From the NCBI GenBank assembly GCA_036925085.1, contig JAUPFP010000001.1, positions 12,859,854 through 12,923,853 of the forward strand: a DNA stretch of 64,000 nucleotides. Direction: 5' to 3'. Below are positions 1 through 12,910 of the stretch, in pieces; positions within the stretch are counted from its first letter, which is position 1; the number at the start of each line of letters is the position of its first letter. This DNA comes from Brachycybe producta (lineage: Eukaryota; Arthropoda; Diplopoda; Playtdesmida; Andrognathidae). Below the pieces are notes generated by a model. That model saw nothing but the letters and a program-made list of their open reading frames with translations, was not told where the DNA came from and ran no database searches. The position numbers and the translations under genes were made by a program.

Positions 1-57
1 ATACCCAAGGTTCGTAGAGTAAGTTCTTACGTTATTCTACAAAATTACAAAACATGT

Positions 58-640
58 GGGATACACGGTAACAGGCATCTCTGCCCAGCACTAACTTTTC
101 CTTACAGGCAATTAGAAAACGGGATAAACAGACGTTTTCTCCGCCCCTTTTTACGAAGAACGCAATTTCTAATTGGTTGGTTATGTAGTCTGACGTCACA
201 TGCTTCGCCCTTTTCAACGTCAAACCACACAACAAAGTTGCCGTTCGTCATAAAAAGGGCGGAGCCAACGTCTGTTTATCCCGTTTTCTAATTTCCCTCC
301 TTTTACTTTGCCCCCGTCCTTTTATGAGCGTCAATTAGAAATTGAAAAGGGCGGAGCATGTGACGTCAGACTCTGACGCTCATAAAAGGACGGGGGCAAA
401 CGACTGTATGACTGTATCAATGTCTTTATAACAGGCATCTGCAGACAGCTTCAGAATTTCTTTGGCTCAGCCCTTTTAAGAGCGTCATCGATTTCTATTT
501 GGTTCTTTACTGGGTCTGATGTCACATTTCCCGCCCTTTTTTTTTGTAATTGGTTGATATTTGGTCAGACGCTCATAAAACGGCGGAGCCAACGAAATTC
601 TGAAGCTGTTTACAGATGCCTGTGTCTTTACATGCCTGTC
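58..640. repeat. Cluster of palindromic MITE-like repeats
   Basis: Several short inverted repeats share the motif GGGCGGAGC/GCTCCGCCC. Arms at about 109-155 and 248-292 pair with each other around AAAACGGGATAAACAGACG. A second pair lies at about 430-487 and 569-627 around CAGCTTCAGAATTTC. A third, shorter hairpin is at about 330-400. Related copies occur at 13949-14056 and 33585-33697. They look like non-autonomous fold-back elements upstream of the exonuclease gene. No coding content is seen. Confidence 0.7.
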
Positions 641-791
641 CCATATATGCTTTTGCCATCGCCATCTAGCGGACGATTTTACATACAATGATACAAGGTA
701 TGTTTTTAATTCTTCTTTTGGTATAGAGAAACTTATCCGTAGATTTGGTCTTCTGTCGTCTCATTTCACTTGATTGTTCTTCAGTAAAAAA

Positions 792-3700
792 ATGCCGTTT
801 TACATTCACAAACGAAAAATTCTAAGCAACGTAGAAAAGAAAACCGTCAGATTAGAAAACAAAAAGAGGAAATGGAAAGCGCTTCTGGATATCTGGAGCC
901 AAGACGACGATGGAAACGTTGCGCTTAAGGTGGTAACCATTTACGGATTTACCTCATCTCTCTCAAACTCAACAATATCGTGTGTCTTTCGGGTGGCTAA
1001 ATAAATAGAAACTTGAATGTGTTTTACAAACTAAGATAGGATAATTCAATAATCTAAAAAGGTTTATTATTTTTTTCATGTTGACATTTTTCAAACTAAC
1101 TTCTTCTCTCAATTTCAAAGTGAGCCAACTTTAAGCAGGCGATATTTTTTTTAGTTTTTGGTGTTTAAAAAGTTTATATTTTGAAAGATATCAGCATGAA
1201 AATAATCTCGAGTGATTGAGCTACCTTTCTAGTTTATAAAACACTTTCTTGTTTCTGTTAATTTAGATTTTCAGTTGGAATAATCAGCTGTTCATCAACT
1301 ATGTAAACTATCATAAAATGCGAGCCACGTGATTTTTTTTGTTCTTCTTTTTCAAAGCCATGCACAGGCGGGAAGGGAGGTCCCTGGCCGGAAGGAGGTC
1401 CATTCGGCCCCCTTACTTTACCCCTCCCCACCGTAATGCACCATTAGTTGTTTTATTTATGGAAAAAATTCGGACATTTCGCATCTCGGCACAACTCAAA
1501 ACACCACTTTTGGGGGAAAAATGAGTTTAAAGTTAAAAGATTTAGTGGCTTACTTTGCTGAGCTTTTTTCAAGTGCAAAAACCGTTTTGACTAGAGGTGG
1601 GACGAATCGTAAATTTTCTGGAATCCGAATCCTAAAAGGTTCTCGAATCTCAAATCTCTCGAATCCTTCATATAAGAATCCTATATTATTCATTAAGATA
1701 CAAAGAAGTGAAATAGTATTAAAATTAACTTATTAATAATAATAAAAAACAGTGTGGCACTGTTGACTAGTCGAAACAAAACAATGTCAATTTCCATCAA
1801 AAGATGCCGAACCGAACTGTGCAGCCCATGGGGTGTACCCGTGCAGCGCGGCTTCATGTTCTGTCGTGGTCGCAAGTTAATTTCAAGTCGGTTGTCATGT
1901 TGTTTTTGAATAAGCAGCTGAGTCGGATATTTTCACACTCACTGCCAGCCAGTCCAGTAGAGTGGACGTTGAGGATTTCTTAAAAACAACAACGTTTTTT
2001 GAAAACATTATGGAAAAAAATCAAATTGTTTTCAAAACTAAAATGATAAAAAATATGTGTTTTCATGAAAAATAAAACATTTTATAGCAGTTTAAAAATG
2101 AACCGATTTTTTTGGTTTTTCCACATGGACATTTCACGAAAAATTATTTAACCCCTTTTTTTCAAACGGACAAAAAGTTTATTTTTTAAAGATTATCATC
2201 ATCAGGAAAAAAAAACTTAGCGTTATCGCCTACTATTCTAGTTTCCTAAACACTTCCATTTTTTTTTCGTAATTTTTCTTCTTGAAAATATAAATTTTCT
2301 CAAAACCGCGTGCGGATGGGGGAAGGTGAACCTCTTATAGAACATAATAGTTGTGCAGGCGCGCCATCTGGGGAGATGAAAATTAAATAAATACCAATAG
2401 AGCCACCATAAAAACCTGACTTTACTTTATAATGTTATCTGGATATTGTACAAAATTAAAGAAACTATTGATTTGCGTATAAATATAGAAACAAAATCTA
2501 CCAAATGATGCAAAACGACAAAAGAACGACTCTGCTAATTTTTCCGTTGAGAATCAAATCGAAGCGATTCAAATGTCTCTGGACCGAATGCGACAGGAAC
2601 TCAAAGGAAAACAGAAAGTGAAGATGGTAATTTTTTTTTTGCATGTTATAATTCCATTTAAACGGGGTTCAACCAAATCTTTTCACAAACAATACAACCT
2701 AAGTTCAATCGTTGTTGCAATTAAGACAAGGTCTTGTAACTTTCTCTTTGCCGTCGGCCGATATCATCTGTCCAAATTTCTCGTCTTTATTTTTGTTTTT
2801 CATCTGTAGTTGACACCCGTTTTCAATTTGAAGGAAGTTGGAGAAAAGGCAAAATTTACTACCAAGGCCGTCAACGACGTTTCGCTTCTCGTCATAGACG
2901 ACATCCAACATTTAATTTTGACTTCGCTGATCGGTTCGATGGCACCCGTTACACCGCGATGGTGTCAATTACAAAAAGTGCCCAACATCACTGGAGTTGT
3001 TTTGCTGGTTGTAGAAGGAATCTCTGTCAAAGATTATGCGGAGAACATTAAATGTTTCACGAGAATTCGACCTGTGTTCGATTCGGTAATTGGTTCATTT
3101 CTCTTGTTACAGCATGTTTTTTTTTTGCACGTTTAAATTATTTGTCTGTTATTAAGAACTTTCTTTACCCAGCCTTTTCGCAATAACTTGAAACAATAAA
3201 TGGATAGTGTATTACGAAGTACGAGACTAGAAATAGAATTTACATATATAGTCAAGTTGCTAAACATTAAAGATTAACTTCTACAATAGTATTGAAGTGT
3301 TAAGTCTAGTACACACTTGGATACAAAGTTGCGCCACTCTATGATGTAGCCTTGTCGAGCAAATGTTGAGATACGGTCGCTAGGCTATCTTGAGGAAATG
3401 TTCCGATGTTTTGGGACTGTTGCAAGACGAAAATTCCCATGTCTTTTTTATACCACCAGAAATGGAAAACCCGGTACAATGTTGCGCAACATTTCATAGT
3501 CTGACCGTGTTGTGGCATTACAGACTGGAATATTCTGTAAGTAAGTAACAAAGTAGAATAAAACACATTGGAAGTGTATCGGAGTGTACAACGACGATTT
3601 ATTTTTCGACATAATCTCCCCCCTCTCTTCATTTAGGCATTTGTCCCATTGCTATATTAAACCCTGGAAGCCCCGCAACATCGAAATTTGCGGGTTGATG

Positions 3701-6700
3701 TCGTAACTATTGTGAGAAAGTCCTGTACATCTTCACCACGTGCAAAATGTCTTCCGCCAAGAGCTTCCTTACGTTGGCCAAGGCAATCCTCTCCATACAC
3801 GGGCAACATTCCTTAAGAATATCCTTTTGCAACTTTTCCTTGCACACACGGAAAACAAACCACGGCGCACTGCTCCTCAATTGTACTGTTTCGTAGCATA
3901 CTAGCCATCCTTGCGAACACTATACTAACGACACTGCCGTGCAATCGCAAAACCACCTGACAACCGCGAAAAAAGAACGTGGCTACTGAAGATTGTTATG
4001 TATCACTATTAGTTTGTAACTTAATAAATATCCCGTGTATCATATAATGAACAATACTATTGTAGTTTCTAACAAACTTTCAATCTTTCATTTCCGTTAT
4101 CCGATTATCTTCGTCTGAATTGTGTTAGCATTAGTCACGAGCTACCAACTTGCAACCAAGGTAGCTAGCTAGCTAAAAGTTGTTTTTGTTTTGCAGGTTG
4201 TCCAATTTGTTCCATTGCAACCATACAGCGGGAGTCTCATTGAGGAGATACTTTGGTTTCCTGTTGTTACTTCAACAAAGTGCACAACGGCAGACGGTAA
4301 TACGAGGGATTACATAGAAGGCTCGTTTATAATTTTCTTTTAGTATTTTTTTGCTGTAGTAAATCAAGTGACGCAAGTGGAAAAGATCTCGAGTGAAGAA
4401 TCGCGCAACGTGAAATCCATACCCGTTCCGTCACCTTTCACGAGATCGGTTGAAGACGTGTTTCCCAGAACATCTTTGTTGCTCAGTCCTGAACAGATGC
4501 TACTCGAGGGTTATCCGTTAATTCTACCTGCTGCTAAACGTAATTTTTTTTCTCAACTACAAAATCACATTTTTAATACAATTAGACAAGAGAATAAAAT
4601 TGTCAAAAAAAATTAATAGTTCTTATAGTGTATGTTGTGTACATATATTTAGTATTTATATGTAACTACATTAATACCTCGCTTCCGGGAAAGTTGGCTG
4701 TAAAGCAAAATGCCACATAAACCATGCATTTATTTTCATTCAAGCCCATACAAATGGCATAAGATCCGTTCCAATTTTGTAGAAAAATTTTGAAAATCAT
4801 TTGGGGACCATTACTCTCAGGAATCTGTTGTTGAAATATTGTCAAAACTTACCCAACAATTACCAAAATGATTTTTAAAATTAAAAATAAGTCAGTAAAA
4901 TTATGAAAAACATGAGAATGAAGTAACTTTTCATGAGTCACCTAACAACGCCATGTTAAATTTCTAAAAACGAAAGTATACCCCTCAATTTATTGACAAA
5001 CGTTGTCACCTCACCTTTCCATAATTCCAATTCAAATACATGTATTCCGTAGTCATATTAAACTCAATACAACTTTCAAATCAACTCAAGAGCCACGTGG
5101 TGGCAGGTGGTATATAATTAAAATATTAAATCCATAGTCCTTCAAAATGAATTGAGAACACATGTATTTGAATAGGGAATTAAAAGTAATGTGAGATGAC
5201 AATATCAGAATTCGAGTAGAGGAGTATACTTTGGTTTTTTGGTTTGTTTGGTGGTGCATCTATCTGATAACGTCCATTTATATGAAGTTAATTGATTTTT
5301 TAATTTTTTAAATTATATTAATGACTTATTTTAAATTTAAAAAATTGTTTTAGCAATCGTTTTGTAAGTCTTGACAATATTGTGAAAAGAAATTTCTGGA
5401 GGTAATGGTCTCGAAAGTTTTGACCACACGTTTCGATGCGACATCTACTTTCAAAGACAGTGGAATGCTTTCCAAAGCAACGTACATGTATTTCTTTTTT
5501 TTTTGGAAATTTAAGACAATGCAAAACTAAAAGCGACAACATAGTAAAATACGTGTACATATGGGATTTCCCGATTTTTTTTTTGATCGTGTACAGTACA
5601 TCGAAACTGAGCTATAATTAAAAAAGCGAAATACCGTATAAAGCAGGGCCGTATAGCGAGGTATGAGTAATTAACCTTATATGGCATGCATTCCTCTGCT
5701 TGGAAATCCGTTGAAGCAGTAGAAAAAACAAGGGTTTCTTTTCCAAGTGTGATGCTCCGATGCTTCCTAATGAATAGCCGTATGATGTTTCCCATTGTAC
5801 AAGGATACGGACACAGGGCTTATTTACCACACTTATTTTTTAAGTGGATATCTTGCAATGACTAATTCGAAACTAGTTTTTTTTAACACTAATTGATATT
5901 TTGAAACTACCATTGAGTTCGTTTTATTGATATTAGCATTGCGTAACGTTAACTTCGTTTACATAGTCAACATTTGCTGGGCTGCAAATTAAGACTGTGC
6001 CTGTTGGACATTTTGGCTTAGCACTACTGGACCTACCGGTCTCGTCTAATTGTTTTTGCTGTATGTTCTGTAGGACGTTTCTCTCCCCCCATCCGCGGTT
6101 ATGAGAAACTTTATATTTTTCAAGCGAACGTTTTCCAGTAGAAACATTATGAAAAAATTCAAAGTGTTCTACAAACTAGAATAGTTGGTGATAATGCTAA
6201 AAAAATTTCATGACGATATCTTTCAAAGTAAACTTTTCATAACGAATTGAATTTTTTCATAATGTTGTTTCTGAAAAGCGTTCGCTTGACGTTTTTACGT
6301 CCAAATTTTACAAAAACTTCTATGGAGCTTCGCATTAACCACTGTAGTGGCACCGTCAGTGTGACAAAAACAAAATAATTAATTAATTATCTATAAAGCA
6401 GCCTTAAGCGGCAATCACATTGGCAATATTTAAAGAAGGTTCACTGCAAAATGTCCTTGAATTAATTGCAATTGCCAATGTGATAATACTCTTGCAGGGC
6501 TTATTAAAAGTGGTTTCTGGGTTTTCTTGCAAAAAAAAATGAAAACCAGCTTTTTCTGTTAAGATGATGTGTCTTAACAGAAAACGCTGGTCTTCATTTT
6601 CTTTTTGCAAAAACACAGCAATATTTGACTTATTTCTTGCACAGAATCGTGCGAGAAAGACAGCGGGTGTGGTCGCCGCTTTACATGTTTTTTTTTGCAC

Positions 6701-9700
6701 CACTAAAGCGAGTTAATTTTGCTTTTAGCATTACCTGGATACGTCTTTTCCAAAGAGAAATATGCTCCCGTGTTACCATACTCTCCACTTATTGGCATCG
6801 ATTGTGAAATGGTAATATATCGGTTGTTTCCCTTGTGCAAACCAGCTTGTACAAAGGGAATAGAAAGATGTGGACAGTTTCTTTGGTGAATTCATTTTCG
6901 TTTATCTTAATGTTTTCTTTCGTAGTGTTTAACATTGTCTGGCAACAATGAATTGACGAGAATATCCGTCGTCAACGAGAAGCTGGAAGTGATTTATGAA
7001 ACTTTGGTCAAACCGTGGAATACAATAGTTGATTATTTAACAGTGTACGTATTAAACATCTTTGTAATCAGATATCATTAATCGCAAATCAACCTCGAAA
7101 GAGCTTCAAAGAGGAATCGTTTGATAATGAACTTGGTTACGATGTGTTTTGGGACTGGGATGGGTAGGTATAATACGTCACGTATTATACCGTATAATAC
7201 GTGACGTATAAAACGGTTATACGTATATAAAACCAAACGTATAAAACTAAAAAATTACAAAAAAGTTTAATAAAACAAAATTACAATATTGTTTAAGTGT
7301 TCGTAACAAAGTATTTCATTTAAAAACAGTTGCAAATTTGCAATGAAAAAAACTGGAAAATTGCATCAGCAACAAAAAAGGCCGAAAAGAAAAATTAAAT
7401 ATTTTAAAATTTAAATGTGACTGTTATTTGAAATATTTATGCACATTAATTGCTCACCAGAATGTTGTTTATCTTGCACTTTAAGAACGTGATAAATGTA
7501 AAGAAGTTTTTTTTTAATTTCTCTTTAGAGAGCCTATTCCTTATTGCAGAATGAACATAAGACCAGTTTGAAAACAGGCTTTCCAGCATAGCTGTGCGAT
7601 GCTAGAATGCTTAGTACTTTTTCTGCAAGCTCACTCGTTGTATCAAGTTAGTTTTCATTTAACTTGAATCAAATTAAATGACAACAAATTTGATACAATG
7701 AGTAGGATGTAGTATTTTATAGGCGTTAAATTTGTGATTTTATAATAGGTTTTAGGTTTTATATATTTTATACAGGTTTTATACGTTGACGTATTATCGT
7801 CAACGTATAAATTACCCATCTCTGGTTTTGGGCACGTGCACGCGAATGCAATTAAAGAAGACAAGTACTATATGTATTAGTGATTCCGTCAATTACAAAG
7901 CAGCTTTACGAACGACATTTGAAAATTTTCAAATTTTCTTAATCATTTACGTGCGTGGTTCAATCAAAAAGTTCCCTGACTGGCATTGTAAAAAAATAAC
8001 TGGCTTATCTCAGAACCTATTCAATGGTACCCCCACCCTTTTAAAGTAGTCTCTTTGTGGATTGATTACACCAAAGCCAACGAGCACCTTTCCAACTTTT
8101 GAAAACGCTCCTGGAAGTCCCCTTGTGGAAACCCTGCTGTTTTGAATGCTTGTTGTTTTGCCATTAATTTCAATCACATTGAAATTACATATTCGCTGCT
8201 ATAGAACAGTAGAAAGATAGACATTTAGAGTCTTAATAAACTGAAAAGACCATGCGTACTCATAATATCCAGTCATTCAAAATATTGTACGAACATTTTT
8301 TCCTCAAATCGATTTCCTGCTGAAATGTTAACTTTTTATAGTTGTGGCACACTCTTCTTGCAAACCAACGATATGTAAAATGAATTGGAATATTTTTTTC
8401 CTAACTTATTCATTTATCATATTTCTATCATAAAAGATTTCCATTTATAAGGGGCATAGGTAGGGACCCGCAAGCCCCGTAATTGCGGGGGAGGGCACAA
8501 AAGGTTTGGAGGCGCAAACAACGAAGTGAAAGTCGATGTATTTTCGAAAATAATTGAATAAATTAAGCGAGTGATTCCGAATCACACGCTTAATTTATTC
8601 AATTATTTTCGAAAATACATTGACTTTTGTTTAATATTTACTTTTAAAAACTACATACTTACACACCAGTAAATCTTCATAGAGATCAATGGGCACGGCG
8701 AAACGGACAACTCACACATGAATTCACGCATCGCCATCTAATGGAAAATTTATTAGTGTATGGGGACGTAAAGCGGGCGCAAAGTTTTAAGTGGCGGGAA
8801 GGGGGGCGCAATCAAGTCATAGCTACGCCACTGTTTATAAGAATTTTTTTCGGGTTGCCTAGCAAATGAAAGCTATGAGTTTTCGCTTTGCAAGAACGTT
8901 TTTGTTTTATTAATGTTTTCACTGTTTAATTTTGTTAACATTTTATTTAACTTTTAGTTATAGTGGCATCACGAAGGAAATGCTGGTGGACGTTAACACG
9001 CGTTTAGAGGACGTTCAGAAGGATCTGCGTCGATTACTTCCACCTGACGCCATTCTTTGTGGACATTCTCTCAACAGTGATTTGCACGCAATGAAGGTTC
9101 AGTTCATTTTAGCATCTGCGTTTATGGCCGTATTTGTATTAGTAAAACAAACATTTTAACTAGAGGTGGGACGAATCCTAAATTTTCTCGAATGCGGTCT
9201 TAAAAGGTTCTCGAATCCCTGTGAGAAGCAAGAGTGATGTATCTCATCCAGATTGCTAGCTTGTTATAACAAACCTAAGGTGCATGAACATGCACATTCA
9301 TGCTAATGCTCATAGTTGGTTGATCACACACTCAAACTCTTTGCTTGCAACCTATCTATGTCGCATCCATTGTCCATTACACGAAATGTATGTCCATTTC
9401 GCGTTTTGCATCAGGCAAATTTATGTTCATGTCGTTAATATGGACATTCATTTCGCGTAATGGACAATTACACCAAATGGATGTGACGTCTACATAGTTT
9501 CACCTTTACTTTTAGAATCTTCGAAAAATATCCATTGCTAATAATCACCACTTAAAGTAGTTTTTTTAAAGTTCATTTAAAATCATTAGTTGATTTTAAA
9601 TGAAACTGCAATTGGGAAAAAACACTTAATACGGCCAGAAGAAAATCTGTTAGCATTAAGCTATGCAATCTGAACGAATCACTAAGTGTTATTTAGATGA

Positions 9701-12700
9701 TCCATCCGTATGTCATCGATACAAGCTACATTTACAACCTGCGAGGAACACGGAAACTTAAATCAAGCTTAAAAAATCTCGTAAAAACTTTCCTAAAGTG
9801 AGTTTTTTTTAAAAATGCTCCATTTCCAGTTTGTTCTTTTAAATGATAATTTTCCCCGGTTACTTTAGGGTCGATATTCAGGTTGGATCGAATGGCCACG
9901 ATTCAATCGAAGATAGTAGATCGACGCTGCAGTTAGTTCAGTTGAAGCTGAAAAAAGGTGTGTAAGGATTGTTTGGTTATTGATGTTACAAATCATTGCT
10001 TTGTTTATAAGCAAAAATATGTTTAAAGGTATCGATTATGGTGATGACGCCGTATGTCGCAACCCCGCTTGGAAATGTGAGGCGGTTAAAGCTAAGCAAG
10101 CGATATTTAGTCGCAATAGTGGTTTTGTCACCAGTTTGATTGGACAGATTGTGCTTCACAACAAAAAGGGTAACAAACAACCACATTTCAAACTCATAAA
10201 CATATCACAATCAAAATGAAAATCTCATTAATTGTATCATTAGGTAGATCATTATTTCTCATACTGTGGGGTCCGTGGACCAACGGTGGCCCGCAGACAT
10301 AGCCATTGAGAAACAAATATTTTTACACTCCAAACTGTCAGAATGGAAGTTACAAAAAACAGATTGTAGTCTGATAAGGCCCTTGGCGCATAGACCACTT
10401 TTAGTGGTTGATTTCGATTGCAAAATGGATTTGCAGGTGGCTGTGCTGTGGTTTCAATGTATTTTTTATGGATAGAATCGAAGTGGTTGGTTTTGACTAC
10501 AACCCGACTTCATTTTGTAGTCGAAATCGACCACCAAAAGTGGAATGCGTGTTTACAACCTTGACTCTGATATAACTGCCACTATGCTCTAATATGAGGC
10601 GACCGGTGTTGAGGCCCATTACTTCCTCAAGGCTACTGGCATTACTACTTTCGCATTAGAGTACTCTGCTTTGACATCTCAAACGCCTACATGTACACTA
10701 AATGAGTACGGTTTATAACCCTAATTTCAGTTTATCATCATCCGCATTTCGTGCACTTTTTCCCACATTAAGCAGGGTCGCCCTTACGGGTTCTCCCTCC
10801 CCACTCCTTTCGATTTTGTGCCAAACTCCCAGAGACCCCACAAATGCCCCTGTATCCCGTTTTACCAGCATGTACCCAGCCTTGTTATCCAGTTATGAAG
10901 CTTATTTTATTTCAGTGACTCAGTCGAATGATACTGCATAATCATCAGTGTTACAGAAATCACTTCGATGTAAGAAATTGTCCTCGTTTCTATGAAAGCG
11001 AGACATTGCATTATATCTTTTCACTGAAATAGTTAAGAGTAATTTTTTGAAAACGTTACTTAGTTATTTATAAACTTCTGTACTAGACAAATAATGGAAT
11101 ACAAAGTGTGTAATCGCTTTGAAAAAAACGTTAAATTTTCCATTTTGAAATAGTTTATTTTTAAGATATCTTTTAATCAATTAACATACATCTTTTCACT
11201 TTACTTGTCTAGTGTGTAACTAAACATTAACGTTTTCTTTAAAAAACATAATTCCTATAATTTGTTTGATTAAAAAGTTTAATGCCCTGTCAGCCAAACA
11301 GAAACAAGTACAGTAGTGTATAACGATTTGAATTCTATTACAGTAGAATCCCGATTATCCGAGCTAATGTCGACCAAGAACAGCTCGGATACAGTCAACC
11401 TCAGTTAACACAGAAAAGTTTCGTATATTGATCTTGCGACAATGTTTCGCTCCCCTCTACGAACTCCCTCATTTCTGCCATTAAGAGGATCCTAGAGGCT
11501 TGCATTTGGACTCGCCTCTTCGAAAAAGAAAGAGATGATGGGTAGATGAGCACACTTGAGCAGAGATAACTTTGTCATGCCTCTGTCACTATCAACTGTT
11601 TCATTACATCAAAAGAGGGTAGTAGACAATATGATTGTTTGATGCAGTGCTGAATCTTGTCAGTTGTGATTCAAACCCACAACAATGTTGAAATGTTACG
11701 GTACTGAATCGCATCGCCTCAGGTTCACGTTTCTTGTCTCCCATCGAAATGGGGAAACATTTATACATTGTTGCGAAAACATTTCACAGTGTGGACGTTT
11801 TTTGCAACACGAACAAATAGTCTAGGACCCTAGTTTGCTTTTAATTTTGAAAGACGCGAATTTTAAAGATGTGGACCGCTGAAAACACTATTAAGCTAAT
11901 TGAGGACCTTCAGTGTAAATTGTGTTTGTGGGAAGTTTATCGATTTCGGTTAATTGGATCACCGGATACTATTGGCACCCGTTTATTTTAGAGAAATGGT
12001 AAAGAATGAAAAAGCAAAACAAATTGAGACCCCTTTTAACTGCTTCACCTTAGTCCCGGTGTGTTCCAATTAACTGTAATACACTGTACTTCTGTAAATT
12101 TTAATTTAAAACAAATATCCATTGTATTCTTACAAAGCCATGATCAGCATTTCATGCACCTTTTCCCCAATATGCTTGGTCGGCCTTGCGGGTTCTATCT
12201 CTTCCACTCCTTTTTGATTTTGTGCCAAACTCCCAGAGACCCCACATACCCCCATATTCCGTTTTAGCACCATGTTCCAAGCTTGTTTGGGCCTTCCTCT
12301 ACCCTTTTTAACCCCGGCACCCCCTACACTCCCACTGATAGTCATTTCTAATTCGACCCTTTCTTGATACCTCACACACAAACCTTAGCATACACATTTC
12401 AGCCAACTGCACCCTCGTACAAAGCCAGTAATTATTTATTTTTCTTTAGTGGCAATCGTAAGTTGTTCCGATCTTACTGGACCTGAAATGCCACCCGAAT
12501 TAAATTCTTCTAATGATTCGATCACAACATTATTTAATTTATCTTCGAGCAAAGACGTTGTTCAGAATTCGATGCAACTTGCAACTGAAAATGATCTAAC
12601 GATAGCCCATTTGCAAATGTGTTCGACTACAAACGAAACAGAAAAGAACGAGGTGAGATCCACATGCAGAAAATGCATTTAAATGCAAATGGATTTATGG

Positions 12701-12891
12701 TTTTATGTTTTTATTTTGGTATTTTACAGACGTCTTTTTTCACTCTGGACAAATTAATTAAAAAAATGCACAGCTCTCTTGTCGAGAATTCTCTTTGCAT
12801 TGTTGTGTTCGCAAGTTCAAGTGAAAACTGTAGCGAAAGCCATTCCGACGTTGGACTTTGCATGATAAAGTTAAAAGAAGCTGGGTGCTGA
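792..12891 (+). CDS. RNA exonuclease, REXO5/NEF-sp-like (DEDDh family), 13 exons
   Basis: Exons: 792-929, 2489-2626, 2810-3085, 4197-4296, 4360-4539, 6729-6811, 6926-7044, 8958-9096, 9697-9797, 9869-9957, 10029-10169, 12450-12652, 12730-12891 (TGA). All junctions are GT..AG and phases agree, giving 622 codons. DEDDh 3'-5' exonuclease residues are visible: motif I in LIGIDCEM (D302, E304), motif II in GHSLNSDLH (D386), motif III in GHDSIEDSRS (H435, D440). Exon 3 has the PRWCQL and VEGISVKDY signatures typical of REXO5, a nuclear RNA-processing exonuclease. The first ATG after a likely 3' splice site (TTCTTCAG at 777-784) is taken as start; a 5'-leader intron from 698 is plausible. The exon 8 donor (GTTCAG) is weak. 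The vertebrate protein has C-terminal RRM domains; none is evident in exons 12-13, so this form may be shorter. It could alternatively be called REXO1-like. The reading frame appears intact. Confidence 0.9.
1591..1725. repeat. Dispersed repeat beginning CTAGAGGTGGGACGAATC
   Basis: The stretch begins with CTAGAGGTGGGACGAATC and continues with repeated CTCGAATC-type words. A second copy starts at about 9160 and a diverged one near 23217. All look like ends of one interspersed repeat family. The rest of intron 1 (930-2488) is AT-rich and shows nothing else I can name. Confidence 0.5.
3599..3908 (-). pseudogene. Mariner transposase remnant, internally deleted
   Basis: Read on the minus strand, the segment begins with ATG at 3908-3906 and a stretch resembling the mariner transposase N-terminus (STIEEQ, then AVVCF). 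It passes through stops and then shows the mariner C-terminal hallmarks LGGRHF, WDKCLNE (in shifted frames) and GGDYVEK followed by TAA at 3601-3599. The central catalytic DDD core is absent, so N- and C-terminal coding ends have been joined by an internal deletion. It lies in intron 3 of the exonuclease gene, in opposite orientation, and looks like a non-autonomous relic. The assignment rests on recognised motifs, not on an alignment. Confidence 0.6.
4971..5233. mobile_element. MITE with inverted ends, in exonuclease intron 5
   Basis: The ends CGAAAGTATACCCCTC and GAGGAGTATACTTTGG are inverted relatives. A second inner pair, TGTCACCTCACCTT near 5005 and GTAATGTGAGATGACA near 5190, gives a nested fold-back of about 260 bp. 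No coding content. Confidence 0.55.
6102..6297. repeat. Inverted repeat (fold-back)
   Basis: The left arm around TTTTTCAAGCGAACGTTTTC (6115-6135) pairs with the right arm around GAAAAGCGTTCGCTTGA (6270-6288). AACATTATGAAAAAATTCAA pairs with TTGAATTTTTTCATAATGTT. Similar words occur at 2120-2300 in intron 1, so this is a family of fold-back repeats. Confidence 0.6.
6410..6611. repeat. Nested hairpins in exonuclease intron 5
   Basis: CAATCACATTGGCAAT (6412-6427) is inverted at 6471-6484. A second hairpin at 6526-6611 pairs TTCTGTTAAGA with TCTTAACAGAA around a short loop, with longer imperfect arms. It lies about 120 bp upstream of the exon 6 splice acceptor. Confidence 0.5.
7154..7824. mobile_element. 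hAT-type non-autonomous element, 671 bp, TSD GTTTTGGG
   Basis: The element is flanked by an 8-bp direct repeat GTTTTGGG (7146-7153 and 7825-7832), the length made by hAT transposases. Its ends are imperfect inverted repeats: ACTGGGATGGGTAGGTATA at the left, and the complement of CAGAGATGGGTAATTTATA at the right. Subterminal palindromes contain ATAATACGTCACGTATTAT. There is no transposase. It lies in intron 7 of the exonuclease gene. Similar subterminal sequence recurs at 23385-23520. Confidence 0.8.
8452..8833 (-). mobile_element. hAT MITE (CAGTGGCGTAGCTA family), 382 bp, TSD TTTATAAG
   Basis: An 8-bp direct repeat TTTATAAG flanks the element at 8444-8451 and 8834-8841. The right end TAGCTACGCCACTG is the inverted hAT terminus CAGTGGCGTAGCTA; the left end GGGCATAGGTAGGGA is a worn copy. 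An almost perfect palindrome with arms of about 45 bp (8528-8637), built around TCGATGTATTTTCGAAAAT, fills the middle. The same family is at 44824-45708. Inserted in intron 7 of the exonuclease gene. Confidence 0.85.
9158..9225. repeat. Second copy of the TAGAGGTGGGACGAATC repeat
   Basis: This copy matches the repeat at 1591 over about 65 bp, including TTCTCGAATC words, and starts just after the exon 8 readthrough in intron 8. The rest of intron 8 holds only AT-rich sequence. Confidence 0.5.
10730..10900 (-). pseudogene. LINE ORF2 C-terminal tail fragment
   Basis: The minus-strand translation contains GVSGSLAQNRK, nearly identical to GVSGSLAQNQK in the fragment at 12130-12381. The layout (basic stretch, then a short tail after the reverse transcriptase) is like the C-terminus of RTE/CR1-type LINE ORF2 proteins. 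It is short, broken by stops, and lies in intron 11 of the exonuclease gene. Confidence 0.45.
11338..11430. mobile_element. pogo/Tigger-like terminal repeat fragment
   Basis: TACAGTAGAATCCCGATTAT followed by CCGAGC has the form of a pogo/Tigger terminus (TA target, then CAGTAGA..ATNATCCGAGC). Only one end is recognisable. A more complete relative is at 22889-23119. Confidence 0.5.
12130..12381 (-). pseudogene. LINE ORF2 C-terminal tail fragment, 83 codons open
   Basis: The frame reads GRGRPKQAW, then GVSGSLAQN, ending ARPTKHIGEK. This resembles the tail that follows the reverse transcriptase in many RTE-like LINE proteins (a GRP..W motif, then a short basic helix). No reverse transcriptase remains. 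It is shared with 10730-10900 and lies just upstream of the exon 12 acceptor. Confidence 0.5.
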
Positions 12892-12904
12892 TGATAATTT
12901 TGTA

Positions 12905-12910
12905 AATAAA
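12905..12910 (+). terminator. AATAAA polyadenylation signal of the exonuclease gene
   Basis: AATAAA occurs 14 bp after the TGA stop (12889-12891), in TGTAAATAAAAG. A very short 3' UTR is implied. A T-rich tract follows. Confidence 0.6.

Noticed and set aside
10260-10560. Possible hAT terminus or SINE (GTGGGGTCCGTGGACC; inverted CCACTTTTAGTGG words)
   Set aside because: Short imperfect inverted words without target duplication or a second copy; too weak to call.
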